A stretch of 64,000 nt of DNA from Rhodobacterales bacterium HKCCE3408 (GCA_015689705.1 WVSN01000009.1:62001-126000), one strand, 5' to 3'. Shown: positions 8,340-17,180, numbered from the stretch's first letter. Program-made: numbers and translations. Notes: a model not told the origin generated them from the letters alone.

Positions 8340-9110
8340 GTGAGAAAGATGCATCTCGAACGCCTCGCGTTGATCTTGGAAATTGTCGGGCAGAAGGGGC
8401 GTGCGACCGTCGCAGACATCTGCGCGCAATCCGATCTGCCCAAACCGACTGCCTACCGACTGGTTCAGGACCTTGTCGCGGCCGGACTGCTTGAGGCGCC
8501 CGCGCGTGGAGAATTCGCGATTGGGGCGAGACTGAAGCGCATAGCGGTCAGTGATCACTCGGACTCCAACATCCTGGAAGTGATCGCGCCGGTGCTGTCC
8601 AGTGCCGCCAGTGACCATGGCACCGCGTTCTTCCTGTCCCGGTTGCGGGGTCATTGGGTTGAAATCATTCACGTGGAAACGCCGCAAAACGGTGTGTCCT
8701 ATCTTCATCCGGGATTGGGCAAACGGCCCTTGCACGCGTGTTCATGTGCCAAGGCAATTGCCGCCATATCGCCCGAGTTGCTGTCACGTGACGACCTGAA
8801 AGGGCAGCTCAAACGGTACACCGAATTCACGATTACGGACCGTGAGGATTTGGCGTCAGAACTGGATGCCATTCGAGCCAGAGGCTATGCCGAGTGTGTG
8901 GAGGAACTGGAACGCGGGATCTGTTCTGTCGCCACGACATTGGACAAGACCGGTATTGGTGCGACGCTGTCGATTGGCGCGACGGCATCCATCCGGATGA
9001 TGACGCCGTCCAGGCGCGCGGAGATCGGCCAGGCCCTTGTTGCGATGTCTCAGGAACTCTCGCGCATGCTGGGCTGGAAGAGCGGGGAAACCGAAAGGAA
9101 GTCCGCCTGA
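8340..9110 (+). CDS. IclR family transcriptional regulator
   Basis: A 256-residue regulator with an N-terminal winged helix (LALILEIVGQKGRATVADICAQ, then LPKPTAYRLVQDLVAAGLL) and a C-terminal IclR effector domain ending with SIGATASIRM. The reading frame begins with GTG at 8340; an ATG at 8349 is an equally plausible start and neither has a strong ribosome-binding site. It is divergent from the SBP56-ferredoxin operon with only 62 bases between, so it most likely controls that operon. The effector is unknown. Confidence 0.88.
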   Translation: MRKMHLERLALILEIVGQKGRATVADICAQSDLPKPTAYRLVQDLVAAGLLEAPARGEFAIGARLKRIAVSDHSDSNILEVIAPVLSSAASDHGTAFFLSRLRGHWVEIIHVETPQNGVSYLHPGLGKRPLHACSCAKAIAAISPELLSRDDLKGQLKRYTEFTITDREDLASELDAIRARGYAECVEELERGICSVATTLDKTGIGATLSIGATASIRMMTPSRRAEIGQALVAMSQELSRMLGWKSGETERKSA

Positions 9111-9335
9111 GCTAGCTGGCCGGTTCGTGTCGCGATCTCGTATCGTCCCGTTCGGCCAATGCATTTGATGCCATTTATCGCAGGCTTTGGAAAAAGCCGC
9201 GCAGTCGTGTGTCAGAGCCGATCGTCTGTCGGACTTCAGACGCGGCCGTGAATTGACTGATCAGCTGTCCCGCTGCCGGCAAACAGTGTCCCACACAGAG
9301 TTGGAAGCCAGCTACCGATGTCCAGGGTGGCCAGT

Positions 9336-10700
9336 TCAGCGGCGGTTGGACGTCGCGTAGGCGAGTTTTCCCAACGCTTCCTGGAGTTCACCGCGCGAAA
9401 TCTGACCGCCGAGGCAGACGCGAACCGATTCTCCGGGTTCTCCGCTGACCGTGAATGCGTCTGATGGGATGACGCCGATCCCCGTTCCGGCCATTTCGCC
9501 GATGACACCGGCCCGGGTGCAGCCTTCCGGAAGGTGCAGCCAGACGTTGAAGGCGTGCGGCGCGGATTCGAATTCGAGACCTGCCAGCACCTCCGCCGCG
9601 ATGGCCTGCCGGGCGAGGGTCTCTTCCCGAACGAACCGGCGGATGCTGTCGGCGGTGCCATCCTGAATCCAGCGGGTGGCAAGCGCCATCATGAGCGGCG
9701 ACGGCATCACCGAAACCGACTTCAGATTCTCGGCAAGATCCCGGGCCGCGTGGCTGTTCGGCGCCACCGTGTAGGCGAGCCGCAATCCGGCTCCGATGCA
9801 TTTCGCGAGGCCGCCGATATGCCAGACCAGTTCCGGGGCGAACGTGGCGAGCGGTGCGGGCGGATTGGGCGGGATGAAGCCATAGGCGTCGTCTTCGATG
9901 AGCGGCAGGCCGTGCGAGAGGATCACCGAAGCGATGGCCTGCCGCCGCGCCTGCGTGATGGTTCGCGTCGTCGGATTGTTGAGCGTCGGGTTCAGATAGA
10001 GCGCTTTCGGACGATGCTCCCCGATCGCCGCGTCGAGCGCATCGGCGTCTATCCCGCCGCGGTCGCCGGGGACGCCGACGAGCTTCACCCCCAACCGCGC
10101 CGCGATACCCCGGAAGCCGGAATAGGTGACCGCCTCGCAGAGCACCGTGTCACCGGGCCGCGTGAGCCGCATGAGGATCGCGAGGATCGTGGGATGGGCG
10201 CCAGGCGTGACTGCAATGCGGTCGAGGGTCGGGACCATGCCGCGCAGCGACAGCCAGCTCGACGCCGCCTCGCGGTCAGTTGGCCCTCCGGTCGAGGATT
10301 GATAGCGCAAAAGATCGACGAGGTTCGCGGTGACGGCGCCAAGGCCCGCCTCCATCCGCGCGAGCAGCGCCGGATCAGTCGGTTCGGGCGGCAGGTTCAT
10401 CGTCAGATCGACGTCGGCCGTGCGGCGTCGGTCGCGCGGATCGCGCTGCGGTGTGCCCGTGTCGGCGATGAAGGTGCCCCGTCCGACGTGGCTGCGGATG
10501 AGACCGCGCCGCCGCGCTTCGGCATACCCTCGTGAGACAGTGGTGAAGTCGATACCGAGCCTCTGCGCCAGACGCCGCTGCGGCGGCAGCCGGTCGCCCG
10601 CGGACAGCACGCCGCGCGCGATCCCTTCCGCGATCGCGTCGGCGAGCTGGACGTAGCGGGGCGGCCCGTCACCGCGCAGGGAGGGAGACCAGGACAACAT
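9336..10700 (-). CDS. MocR-type regulator (GntR DNA-binding plus class I aminotransferase domain)
   Basis: A 454-residue fusion. Residues 10-80 form a GntR winged helix (YVQLADAIAEGIARGVLSAGDRLPPQR, TVSRGYAEA), and residues 110-450 form a fold-type I aminotransferase domain with the PLP-binding lysine K300 in GGLAKCIGAG and the NPTLNNPT and EDDAYGF motifs. MocR proteins use bound PLP, often with an amino compound, as their signal and bind direct repeats. It is divergent from the Nit1C cluster across a 241-base gap rich in direct repeats, so it is the obvious candidate regulator of that cluster. Confidence 0.9.
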   Translation of the reverse strand: MLSWSPSLRGDGPPRYVQLADAIAEGIARGVLSAGDRLPPQRRLAQRLGIDFTTVSRGYAEARRRGLIRSHVGRGTFIADTGTPQRDPRDRRRTADVDLTMNLPPEPTDPALLARMEAGLGAVTANLVDLLRYQSSTGGPTDREAASSWLSLRGMVPTLDRIAVTPGAHPTILAILMRLTRPGDTVLCEAVTYSGFRGIAARLGVKLVGVPGDRGGIDADALDAAIGEHRPKALYLNPTLNNPTTRTITQARRQAIASVILSHGLPLIEDDAYGFIPPNPPAPLATFAPELVWHIGGLAKCIGAGLRLAYTVAPNSHAARDLAENLKSVSVMPSPLMMALATRWIQDGTADSIRRFVREETLARQAIAAEVLAGLEFESAPHAFNVWLHLPEGCTRAGVIGEMAGTGIGVIPSDAFTVSGEPGESVRVCLGGQISRGELQEALGKLAYATSNRR

Positions 10701-10738
10701 GAGTGTACCTTAAGGCGATTCCCGGAGAATTGACGCGG

Positions 10739-10876
10739 ATTGTATGGATTTATGTCTGGCTGGCGCCGTTAGCCAGACAAGGAACGGCTAGTCTTGATGC
10801 ATATTCGCCAGTTTCCTCACCAGTTGCGGGCGAAACTCGCCTGAATTGTATGGAAAATTGATTGGCCAATTGATTG
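10739..10876. promoter_or_regulatory. Repeat-rich intergenic control region between mocR and Nit1C cluster
   Basis: The gap 10701-10941 holds several ordered elements. ATTGTATGGA occurs twice as a direct repeat at 10739-10748 and 10845-10854. AATTGATTG occurs twice in tandem at 10856-10864 and 10868-10876, a 12-base period around a central TTGGCCAA. A perfect inverted repeat GTCTGGCT-N9-AGCCAGAC lies at 10754-10778. MocR regulators characteristically bind direct repeats, so the two direct-repeat families are good operator candidates. No convincing sigma-54 promoter was seen. Confidence 0.55.
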
Positions 10877-10941
10877 CATCCGTCCGCAGTCCCCACCGTC
10901 CTACTGCACGGCCGATCCCGGCCCAGATGAGGAGGTGGATG

Positions 10942-11424
10942 ATGCCCGCAGTCGCGATGGAGAAGCACAAGGACGGAGATTTCTTCGTCGACTACGAAGA
11001 CAAGGTGTTCGAAGACGTTCAGGCCGAACCGGGACAGAAGGCGCTGGTGAGCTTTCATACGGTCGCGTTCGAGGGCTCGATCGGCCTCGTGAACATCCTG
11101 AACGCCATCCGGCTCAACCGGAAAGGCTACGAGACCTCGATCCTGCTCTACGGCCCCGGCGTGACGCTCGGCATCCAGCGCGGCTTTCCGACGCTCGGCG
11201 ATGCGGCGTTCCCCGGCCACCAGAACTTCGCCGACAACCTCAAGAAGTTCATGTCCGAGGGCGGCAAGGTCTATGCCTGCCGGTTCGCGCTTCAGGCGCT
11301 CTATGGTCACGGCGAGCCGTCGCTTCTCGAGGGGATCATCCCGATCGCGCCGCAGGACGTGCTCGATCTCAAGCTGATACATGCCCGCGACAACGCTGTC
11401 ATGGTCGATACCTGGACCGTGTAA
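10942..11424 (+). CDS. MSMEG_0572/Sll0783 family nitrogen starvation response protein (Nit1C)
   Basis: The ATG at 10942 follows a GGAGG at 10931-10935 and gives a 160-residue protein starting [20 protein letters not shown]. Typical family blocks are [46 protein letters not shown] and [11 protein letters not shown]. It looks like a DsrE-like small alpha/beta protein and is the first gene of the Nit1C cluster. The Synechocystis homologue sll0783 is known for nitrogen-starvation induction. The biochemical function is unknown. An in-frame upstream ATG at 10939 is also possible; the longer frame from 10846 overlaps the operator repeats and is rejected. Confidence 0.88.
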   Translation: MPAVAMEKHKDGDFFVDYEDKVFEDVQAEPGQKALVSFHTVAFEGSIGLVNILNAIRLNRKGYETSILLYGPGVTLGIQRGFPTLGDAAFPGHQNFADNLKKFMSEGGKVYACRFALQALYGHGEPSLLEGIIPIAPQDVLDLKLIHARDNAVMVDTWTV

Positions 11425-11476
11425 CGCCCTTTCCGGGGCCCAGAGCGGCCCCGGCCATTCCGGATCGGAGGGGCGC

Positions 11477-12442
11477 ATGTCCTGCAACGTGAAAGCCGCG
11501 GCCGTCCAGATCGCGCCCGACCTGACCAGCCGGGCGAAGACGATGGAGAAGGTGCTGGACGCGATCGACGAGGCGGCCGGGAACGGCGCCGAACTTGTCG
11601 TCTTTCCCGAGACCTTCGTTCCCTATTACCCCTATTTCTCTTTCGTCCTGCCGCCGGTGAAGCAGGGCAAGCCGCACCTGAAGCTCTACGAGGAGGCGGT
11701 GACGGTCCCCTCGGACGAGACCCGGAAGGTGGCCGAGCGCGCCGCGCATCACGGCGTCGTCGTCGTGCTCGGCGTGAACGAGCGCGACCACGGCTCGCTC
11801 TACAATGCGCAGCTGATCTTCGATGCCGACGGCACGCTGCTTCTGAAGCGGCGGAAAATCACGCCGACCTATCACGAACGGATGGTCTGGGGGCAGGGCG
11901 ACGGCTCGGGTCTTCGGGTCGTCGACACGCAGGTCGGCCGCGTCGGCGCGCTGGCCTGCTGGGAACATTACAACCCGCTGGCCCGCTACGCGCTAATGAC
12001 ACAGCACGAGGAAATCCACGTCGCGCAGTTCCCCGGCAGCCTCGTCGGGCCGATCTTCGGCGAGCAGATTGAGGTCACGATGCGCCATCATGCGCTTGAA
12101 TCAGGCTGCTTCGTCGTGAACGCCACCGGCTGGCTGACCGATGCCCAGATCGAAAGCGTGACGCCGGATACCGGGCTGCAATCTGCCCTTCGCGACGGCT
12201 GCATGACCTGCATCGTGACGCCGGAGGGGCGCCACGTCGCGCCGCCACTGACGGAGGGCGAAGGCATCCTCTACGGCGATCTGGACATGGCGCTCGTGAC
12301 GAAGCGCAAGCGCATGATGGACTCGGTCGGGCATTACGCGCGGCCCGAGCTTCTGTCGCTCCTTCACAACCCGGAGCCGGCGCTGACCCGGCAGGTGACG
12401 GCTCCGGAGACCGCTTTTCAGCCCATCCCTCTCGAGGAGTAG
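11477..12442 (+). CDS. Nit1-type nitrilase (Sll0784 family)
   Basis: A 321-residue C-N hydrolase beginning [16 protein letters not shown] after a GGAGGGG ribosome-binding site. The catalytic triad is complete: E45 in [13 protein letters not shown]127 in RRKIT, and C161 in [11 protein letters not shown], the CWEHYNP context being that of true nitrilases rather than amidases. The family converts nitriles directly to acids plus ammonia. It is gene two of the seven-gene Nit1C cluster. In pseudomonads the cluster nitrilase has been tied to growth on cyanide as nitrogen source. The physiological nitrile here may instead be made by the neighbouring genes. Confidence 0.93.
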   Translation: MSCNVKAAAVQIAPDLTSRAKTMEKVLDAIDEAAGNGAELVVFPETFVPYYPYFSFVLPPVKQGKPHLKLYEEAVTVPSDETRKVAERAAHHGVVVVLGVNERDHGSLYNAQLIFDADGTLLLKRRKITPTYHERMVWGQGDGSGLRVVDTQVGRVGALACWEHYNPLARYALMTQHEEIHVAQFPGSLVGPIFGEQIEVTMRHHALESGCFVVNATGWLTDAQIESVTPDTGLQSALRDGCMTCIVTPEGRHVAPPLTEGEGILYGDLDMALVTKRKRMMDSVGHYARPELLSLLHNPEPALTRQVTAPETAFQPIPLEE

Positions 12443-12445
12443 CCC

Positions 12446-13567
12446 ATGCAGACCGGAGACATCATCACCGATCTCCAGACCCGCGGGATGCGCCTCGTCG
12501 ATCCGAAGGCCGGCGCAGACAGCCGACGTGGCGGGGCAGGGCCGACCGACCACAAGGCGGTGACGATCGACGGGATGACCGTGATGATCCCGGTCCACAC
12601 CGCGACAGCGTTCGACTCGCCCTATATCGTCGAGGCGCCGGACGCCTCCGGGAAGGCACGCGTCCTGAAGGATGGCCTTCCCTTCGCGGAGGTGGAATTT
12701 CCGAGCCGGGCGAAGTTCCTCGACCTCTCAACCGCCGACGGCATCCCCTACGGCCATATCGCGCAGCTTCACGCCAAGGACGTGCTGGCGACGACGGTTC
12801 TGCAGACCTGCATCCGCTACGAAAGCCGCAAGAAGACCTGCAAGTTCTGCGCCATCGGTCAGAGCCTCGCCGCCGGGCGGACCATCGCGCACAAGACGCC
12901 CGCGCAGCTTGCCGAGGTGGCGCGTGCCGCGGTGCTGCTTGACGGCGTGAAGCACATGGTGATGACGACGGGCACGCCGGCTGGCAAGGACCGGGGCGCG
13001 CTGGTGCTGGCCGAAAGCGCCGAGGCGATCCGCGCGGCCGTCGACCTGCCGCTCCAGGGCCAGTGTGAGCCGCCGGAGGACGATGCGTGGCACCGGCGGA
13101 TGAAGGATGCCGGGATCGACAGTCTCGGTATGCACCTGGAGGTCGTGACGCCAGAACTCCGCGCCGAGATCATGCCGGGCAAGGCGCAGGTGCCGCTTTC
13201 CAAATACTTCGACAGCTTCGCTGCTGCTGTCGAGGTCTTTGGATGGGGCCAGGTCTCGACCTACATCCTCGCCGGGCTCGGCGACACCGAGGAGGCGATC
13301 CTCGAAATGTGCCGGAAACTCACCGCGATGGGCGTCTATCCCTTCGTCGTCCCCTTCGTGCCCGTCACCGGCACGCCGCTCGAAAGCCACCCCGCGCCGA
13401 CGTCGGACTTCATGGCCCGCGTCCTCGGGCCGCTGTCGGAGATGGTCATCGATGCAGGGATGCGCGCCGAGGACATCAAGGCCGGCTGCGGACGCTGCGG
13501 TGCGTGTTCCGCGCTCTCGGCCTTCGAGCGCTTCAAGCTGCACGCGAAAGAAGGAGCGCCGGCATGA
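12446..13567 (+). CDS. MSMEG_0568 family radical SAM protein (Nit1C)
   Basis: A 373-residue radical SAM enzyme of the Nit1C cluster. The cluster-binding cysteines read C122, C132 and C135, that is CX9CX2C (TCIRYESRKKTCKFCAIG), not the canonical CX3CX2C; CX9CX2C is the spacing of Elp3. The downstream GTPAGKDRG, QCEPPEDD and ILAGLGDT blocks fit the SAM-binding barrel. A second cysteine group CGRCGAC at C348, C351 and C354 near the C-terminus could hold an auxiliary cluster. The reaction is unknown. The gene starts 3 bases after the nitrilase stop and overlaps the GNAT gene by ATGA. Confidence 0.9.
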   Translation: MQTGDIITDLQTRGMRLVDPKAGADSRRGGAGPTDHKAVTIDGMTVMIPVHTATAFDSPYIVEAPDASGKARVLKDGLPFAEVEFPSRAKFLDLSTADGIPYGHIAQLHAKDVLATTVLQTCIRYESRKKTCKFCAIGQSLAAGRTIAHKTPAQLAEVARAAVLLDGVKHMVMTTGTPAGKDRGALVLAESAEAIRAAVDLPLQGQCEPPEDDAWHRRMKDAGIDSLGMHLEVVTPELRAEIMPGKAQVPLSKYFDSFAAAVEVFGWGQVSTYILAGLGDTEEAILEMCRKLTAMGVYPFVVPFVPVTGTPLESHPAPTSDFMARVLGPLSEMVIDAGMRAEDIKAGCGRCGACSALSAFERFKLHAKEGAPA

Positions 13568-14109
13568 TCATCGAGCGGCCCGAGGCCTTCGTCACGCCCG
13601 AATTCCTGATCCGCGCTGCGACGAAGCCGTGGGAGATCGGCGGCGCGGCGTCGCTCCGGCACAGGACCTTCGTGACCGAACAGGGCATCTTCCCCGACCA
13701 CGACCGCGACGAGATCGACAAGCGGGCGATCCCGCTCGTGGCCGTCTCCACGATGGCGTCCGAGGCCGACGAAGTGGTCGGCACGGTCCGCATCCACGAG
13801 GCCGAGCCGCTCGTCTGGTGGGGTTCACGCCTTGCCGTGGCGCCGGAATACCGCCGCGTCGGGCGGCTCGGAGCGGAGCTGATCCGGCTTGCCGTCGGCA
13901 CGGCCCATGCGCACGGCTGCAAGCTCTTCCTCGCCTACGTGCAGATGCAGAACGTGCCGCTGTTCGAGAAGCTGCACTGGACATCCCTCGGGGAGCACGA
14001 CCTGCACGGGCACACGCATATGAAGATGCGTGCCGACCTCGGGGCCTATCCGCCGGTCGACGACCCTGCGCGCGGCTGGCTCGCACTGACGCGACGGCGG
14101 GCGGCGTGA
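13564..14109 (+). CDS. MSMEG_0567/Sll0786 family GNAT N-acetyltransferase (Nit1C)
   Basis: A 181-residue GNAT protein starting MIIERPEAFVTPEFL. It contains the acetyl-CoA region VAPEYRRVGRLGAELIRLAV and the C-terminal FLAYVQMQNVPLFEKLHW motif. It is translationally coupled on both sides: ATGA with the radical SAM gene and GTGA with the AIR-synthase-like gene. In several genomes this domain is fused to the next one, so acetyl transfer and ATP-dependent activation probably act on the same molecule. The acceptor amine is unknown. Confidence 0.88.
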   Translation: MIIERPEAFVTPEFLIRAATKPWEIGGAASLRHRTFVTEQGIFPDHDRDEIDKRAIPLVAVSTMASEADEVVGTVRIHEAEPLVWWGSRLAVAPEYRRVGRLGAELIRLAVGTAHAHGCKLFLAYVQMQNVPLFEKLHWTSLGEHDLHGHTHMKMRADLGAYPPVDDPARGWLALTRRRAA

Positions 14110-15080
14110 GCGTCATCGCCGATCTCGCCACCGCGCTGGCAGCGCATCCGCATGTCACCGGCAAGCGCGACATCGACGTGGCCGCGACGGCGCTCGGCCT
14201 GACGCAGGACAGCCCCGGTCGGCCCGGCGATGACGCGGCCGCGCTTCCCGACGGCGACGGCTGGCAGCTGATCGCGACCGAAGGCTTCATGAACGAGTTC
14301 GTCGCCTCCGCGCCGTGGTTCGCAGGCTGGTGCGCAGTAATGGTGAACGTGTCGGATATTCTCGCCATGGGCGGGCGGCCGACGGCGATGACCAACGCTC
14401 TGTGGGCGCCGGACGAGGCGACGGCGCGGGAGATCCTGCGGGGTATGCGCGAGGCGTCGGAAGCCTACGGCGTGCCGATCGTGGGCGGTCACACGAACCT
14501 GCGCACGAGCCAGCCGCAGCTTGCCGCCGCGATCTGGGGCCGGGCAAGGGCGCTGATTACGAGCTTCCACGCGAAACCCGGAGACGTGGTGATCGCGGCG
14601 GCCGACCGGCGCGGAGCCTATGCAGGCGATACCGGCAACTTCCCGGCGTTCCTCGAGGCCCCGCGCGAGCGGCTGCGCAGCGACATGGAAATCCTCCCGC
14701 GGCTGGCCGAAGCGGGGCTCGTGACCGCAGGCAAGGACATCAGCCAGGGCGGGATCGCAGGGACAGCGCTGATGCTGGCCGAATGCTCTGGCGTCGGGAT
14801 CGAGATCGACCCTGCGCGCATCACCTCGCCCGACGGAGATCTTGGGCGTTGGATGACCGCCTTCCCGAGCTTCGGCTTTCTCCTGACCGCAAAGCCCGGC
14901 CATGTCGCCCGCGTACGCGCGGCTTTCGAGGAGCGAGGGATCGCAGCCGAGGAGATCGGGCAGGTGATCGAAGGTAGCCGTCTGTCCCTGATCGACGGCG
15001 AACGGCGGCATCTGATCTGGGACCACGCTGTGCAGCCTTATCTGGGCCTCGCGCCGCAAAGGGAGGCGGTCGATGCCTGA
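14106..15080 (+). CDS. MSMEG_0567/Sll0787 family AIR-synthase-like protein (Nit1C)
   Basis: A 324-residue PurM/ThiL/HypE-like protein started by GTG at 14106, overlapping the previous stop. Family features include the PGDDAAAL loop near residue 40, MVNVSDILAMGGRP, GGHTNLRTSQPQ and GKDISQGGIAGTALML. AIR-synthase folds use ATP to activate amides, carbamoyl or selenide substrates. Its presence beside a nitrilase fits ATP-driven dehydration to a nitrile or a cyclisation, but this is inference. HypE of hydrogenases makes a nitrile by such a mechanism. The stop overlaps the next gene by 8 bases. Confidence 0.87.
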   Translation: MSVIADLATALAAHPHVTGKRDIDVAATALGLTQDSPGRPGDDAAALPDGDGWQLIATEGFMNEFVASAPWFAGWCAVMVNVSDILAMGGRPTAMTNALWAPDEATAREILRGMREASEAYGVPIVGGHTNLRTSQPQLAAAIWGRARALITSFHAKPGDVVIAAADRRGAYAGDTGNFPAFLEAPRERLRSDMEILPRLAEAGLVTAGKDISQGGIAGTALMLAECSGVGIEIDPARITSPDGDLGRWMTAFPSFGFLLTAKPGHVARVRAAFEERGIAAEEIGQVIEGSRLSLIDGERRHLIWDHAVQPYLGLAPQREAVDA

Positions 15081-15351
15081 AGCGACGTTCCGCATCCGCT
15101 GGCCAGACGGGCGGGAGCAGGCCTGCTATTCGCCCTCGACGGTGATCTTCGAGCATCTGACGGCAGGCGAACGTTACACGATGCAGGAGTTCCTCGACCG
15201 CTGCCGCAAGGCGCTCGATCTCGCGGCGCTGCGGGTCGAGGCGAAATACGGCTACCGCTGCACATCCGCAGACGCACAGGCCGCGGAGATTGTCGCCACC
15301 GCCGAGAAATTCCAGCCGGGGGACATGGTCGAATGTCTGTCCATCACCTGA
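15073..15351 (+). CDS. MSMEG_0570 family nitrogen starvation response protein (Nit1C)
   Basis: A 92-residue protein with the family pattern MPEATFRIRWPDG, CYSPSTVIFEHL, YTMQEFLDRCRKALDLAALRV and YGYRCTSADAQ. It has no known catalytic motif; its small size and conserved place suggest an accessory or carrier role. The ATG overlaps the AIR-synthase-like gene by 8 bases and its own stop overlaps the flavoprotein gene by 19 bases, so it belongs firmly to the operon. Confidence 0.87.
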   Translation: MPEATFRIRWPDGREQACYSPSTVIFEHLTAGERYTMQEFLDRCRKALDLAALRVEAKYGYRCTSADAQAAEIVATAEKFQPGDMVECLSIT

Positions 15352-16610
15352 GCCCGCAGCGCCAATCCGTGACCGTCGCCGTCGTCGGCGCGGGGCAGGC
15401 GGGCATGTCGGCCTCCTATTACCTCTGCCAGGCCGGGATCGACCACGTCGTGCTGGAGCGTCACCAGCGCTTTCATGCCTGGAAGACGGACAGGTGGGAC
15501 AGTTTCTGCCTCGTGACGCCCAACTGGCAGTGCAAGCTGCCGGACTGGCCCTATCGCGGCGAGGACCCCGAGGGCTTCATGTTGAAGGACGAGATCGTCG
15601 ACTACGTCGAGGGGTTCGCCGAGAGCTTCGACGCGCCGCTCCACGAGGGGGTGACGGTGACGCGCGTCGCGCGCGCCGAGGACGGGAGGTTCGAGGTCGA
15701 TACCGATGCCGGGCTCTGGTCCGCCGATCATGTGATCGTGGCCTCAGGGGGCTACGACCGGCCGATCGTACCGCCCTTCGCCGAACGGCTGGATCCGGGC
15801 ATTGCGCAGATCCACTCGAAATTCTACCGCCGGCCAGCCGACATCCCCGATGGGACCTGCCTCGTTGTCGGCACGGGACAATCCGGCGTGCAGATGATGG
15901 AGGATCTCTGGATCGCCGGACGGGACGTGCGGCTTGCCGTCGGCCCCGCACCACGCAGCCCGCGCTGGTATCGCGGCAGGGACGCCACCGACTGGCTGCA
16001 CCAGATGGGATACTACAGGATCACCATCGACCAGCAGCCGGACCCGAAGGCGACCGAGGCGAAGACCAACCACTACATGTCGGGCCGAGATGGCGGGCAC
16101 GAGATCGACCTGCGCCGTTTCGCGCTCGATGGGCTGCAACTCTATGGCTCGGTCGCGGACATGGACGGAACCGTGATCCGCTTCAAGCCGGATCTCGAGC
16201 GCAACCTCGACGACGCCGACCGAAGCTATCTCGGCATCCGGCAGATGATCGACGATTACATCGAGCGGGAGGGCATCGACGCTCCGACCGAGCCGCCGTT
16301 CGAGAAAGCCTGGCGACCGGAGCGGGAGATCACCGAGATCGACGCGGCAGCCGACGGCATCACGTCGATCCTGTGGTGCATCGGGTTTCGGCCGGACTAT
16401 GCGTGGCTTCAGGTCCCCTGTCTCGACGAGACCGGCCGGCCGGTCCACAAGCGCGGTGTCTGCGCGGAAGCCGGCGTCTATTTCCTCGGGCTTGGATGGT
16501 TGAATACGTGGGGCTCGGGCCGATTTCTGGCGGTGGCCGAAGATGCCGCGCATGTCGTGGGCACCATCGCAGGCGAGCGGAAGCGGGTGCATCAGCCGTT
16601 GCTTTCGTAG
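15333..16610 (+). CDS. MSMEG_0569 family flavin-dependent oxidoreductase (Nit1C)
   Basis: A 425-residue flavoprotein of the FMO/ornithine-hydroxylase type. The FAD-binding GAGQAG lies near residue 19, the RWDSFCLVTPNWQ block near residue 50, and the NADPH-type GTGQSG near residue 180; the C-terminal FLGLGWLNTWGSGRF completes the FAD fold. N- or S-oxygenation or oxidative decarboxylation is expected. It is the last of seven Nit1C genes. An N-oxygenase plus ATP-activating enzyme could convert an amino acid to an aldoxime or nitrile for the nitrilase, which is a hypothesis only. Confidence 0.9.
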   Translation: MSVHHLSPQRQSVTVAVVGAGQAGMSASYYLCQAGIDHVVLERHQRFHAWKTDRWDSFCLVTPNWQCKLPDWPYRGEDPEGFMLKDEIVDYVEGFAESFDAPLHEGVTVTRVARAEDGRFEVDTDAGLWSADHVIVASGGYDRPIVPPFAERLDPGIAQIHSKFYRRPADIPDGTCLVVGTGQSGVQMMEDLWIAGRDVRLAVGPAPRSPRWYRGRDATDWLHQMGYYRITIDQQPDPKATEAKTNHYMSGRDGGHEIDLRRFALDGLQLYGSVADMDGTVIRFKPDLERNLDDADRSYLGIRQMIDDYIEREGIDAPTEPPFEKAWRPEREITEIDAAADGITSILWCIGFRPDYAWLQVPCLDETGRPVHKRGVCAEAGVYFLGLGWLNTWGSGRFLAVAEDAAHVVGTIAGERKRVHQPLLS

Positions 16611-17180
16611 CGACCCGGCTGCGCCCAGCGCGATGGGCCTTTGCGCTGTTCTCGGCGAACGCTCTGCATGACCATTTGCTCCCGCCGCGAAGGTCCGGTG
16701 TCTTTCGGTTGACTGAACCGAGCGCTTCCATGGACGGGCAACTATTCTCATGAACCTGTCCGCAAATCGTGGGGCGCGCAGTTCGTGTTCCGGACGCATG
16801 GAATGGCCCGCTTTCAATCTCAGTGCCTGACTGGCCCGGCTGGATTCGGAATATGAAATGTTCAGCCATACGTCTTCATCAGGATCGGATGCCACCCGCG
16901 ACCAACGAGCGCGAGCAGGGTCTGCTGCGGGCTCCAAGCGGCCGTTCGCTGCGCCGCCGACCAGCATCCGCTTCGGGCCGAGTCCCGAACCTCCGAACCG
17001 GTCAGATTGAAACGAGCGAGGTCCTTTCCCACGGGGTCCACATCGTCTCGTGGTGTCCGATTCTCGCGCGATACGGTGAAGAGGTTACGTTCCGCCTCAA
17101 GGCAGGTTCCTCTGACACCACCCTTCGCGCTAGTGTCACCGAAGCGGAAGGATCACGGCAAGCCGGGGGGAAACAAAACC
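16611..17180. other. Long intergenic region, no gene seen
   Basis: The 570 bases between the Nit1C flavoprotein and the CoA-ligase gene hold no frame with recognisable protein features. A short GCCCA...TGGGC hairpin at 16623-16638 right after the stop may act as a weak terminator. The last 100 bases should contain the promoter of the CoA-ligase operon; a GGGGGGAAA ribosome-binding site precedes its ATG. Confidence 0.5.

Noticed and set aside
10730-10756. TTGACG...TATGTC as a sigma-70 promoter for Nit1C
   Set aside because: Spacing is only 15 bases with a weak -10 box, and it lies about 190 bases from the first gene; not convincing.
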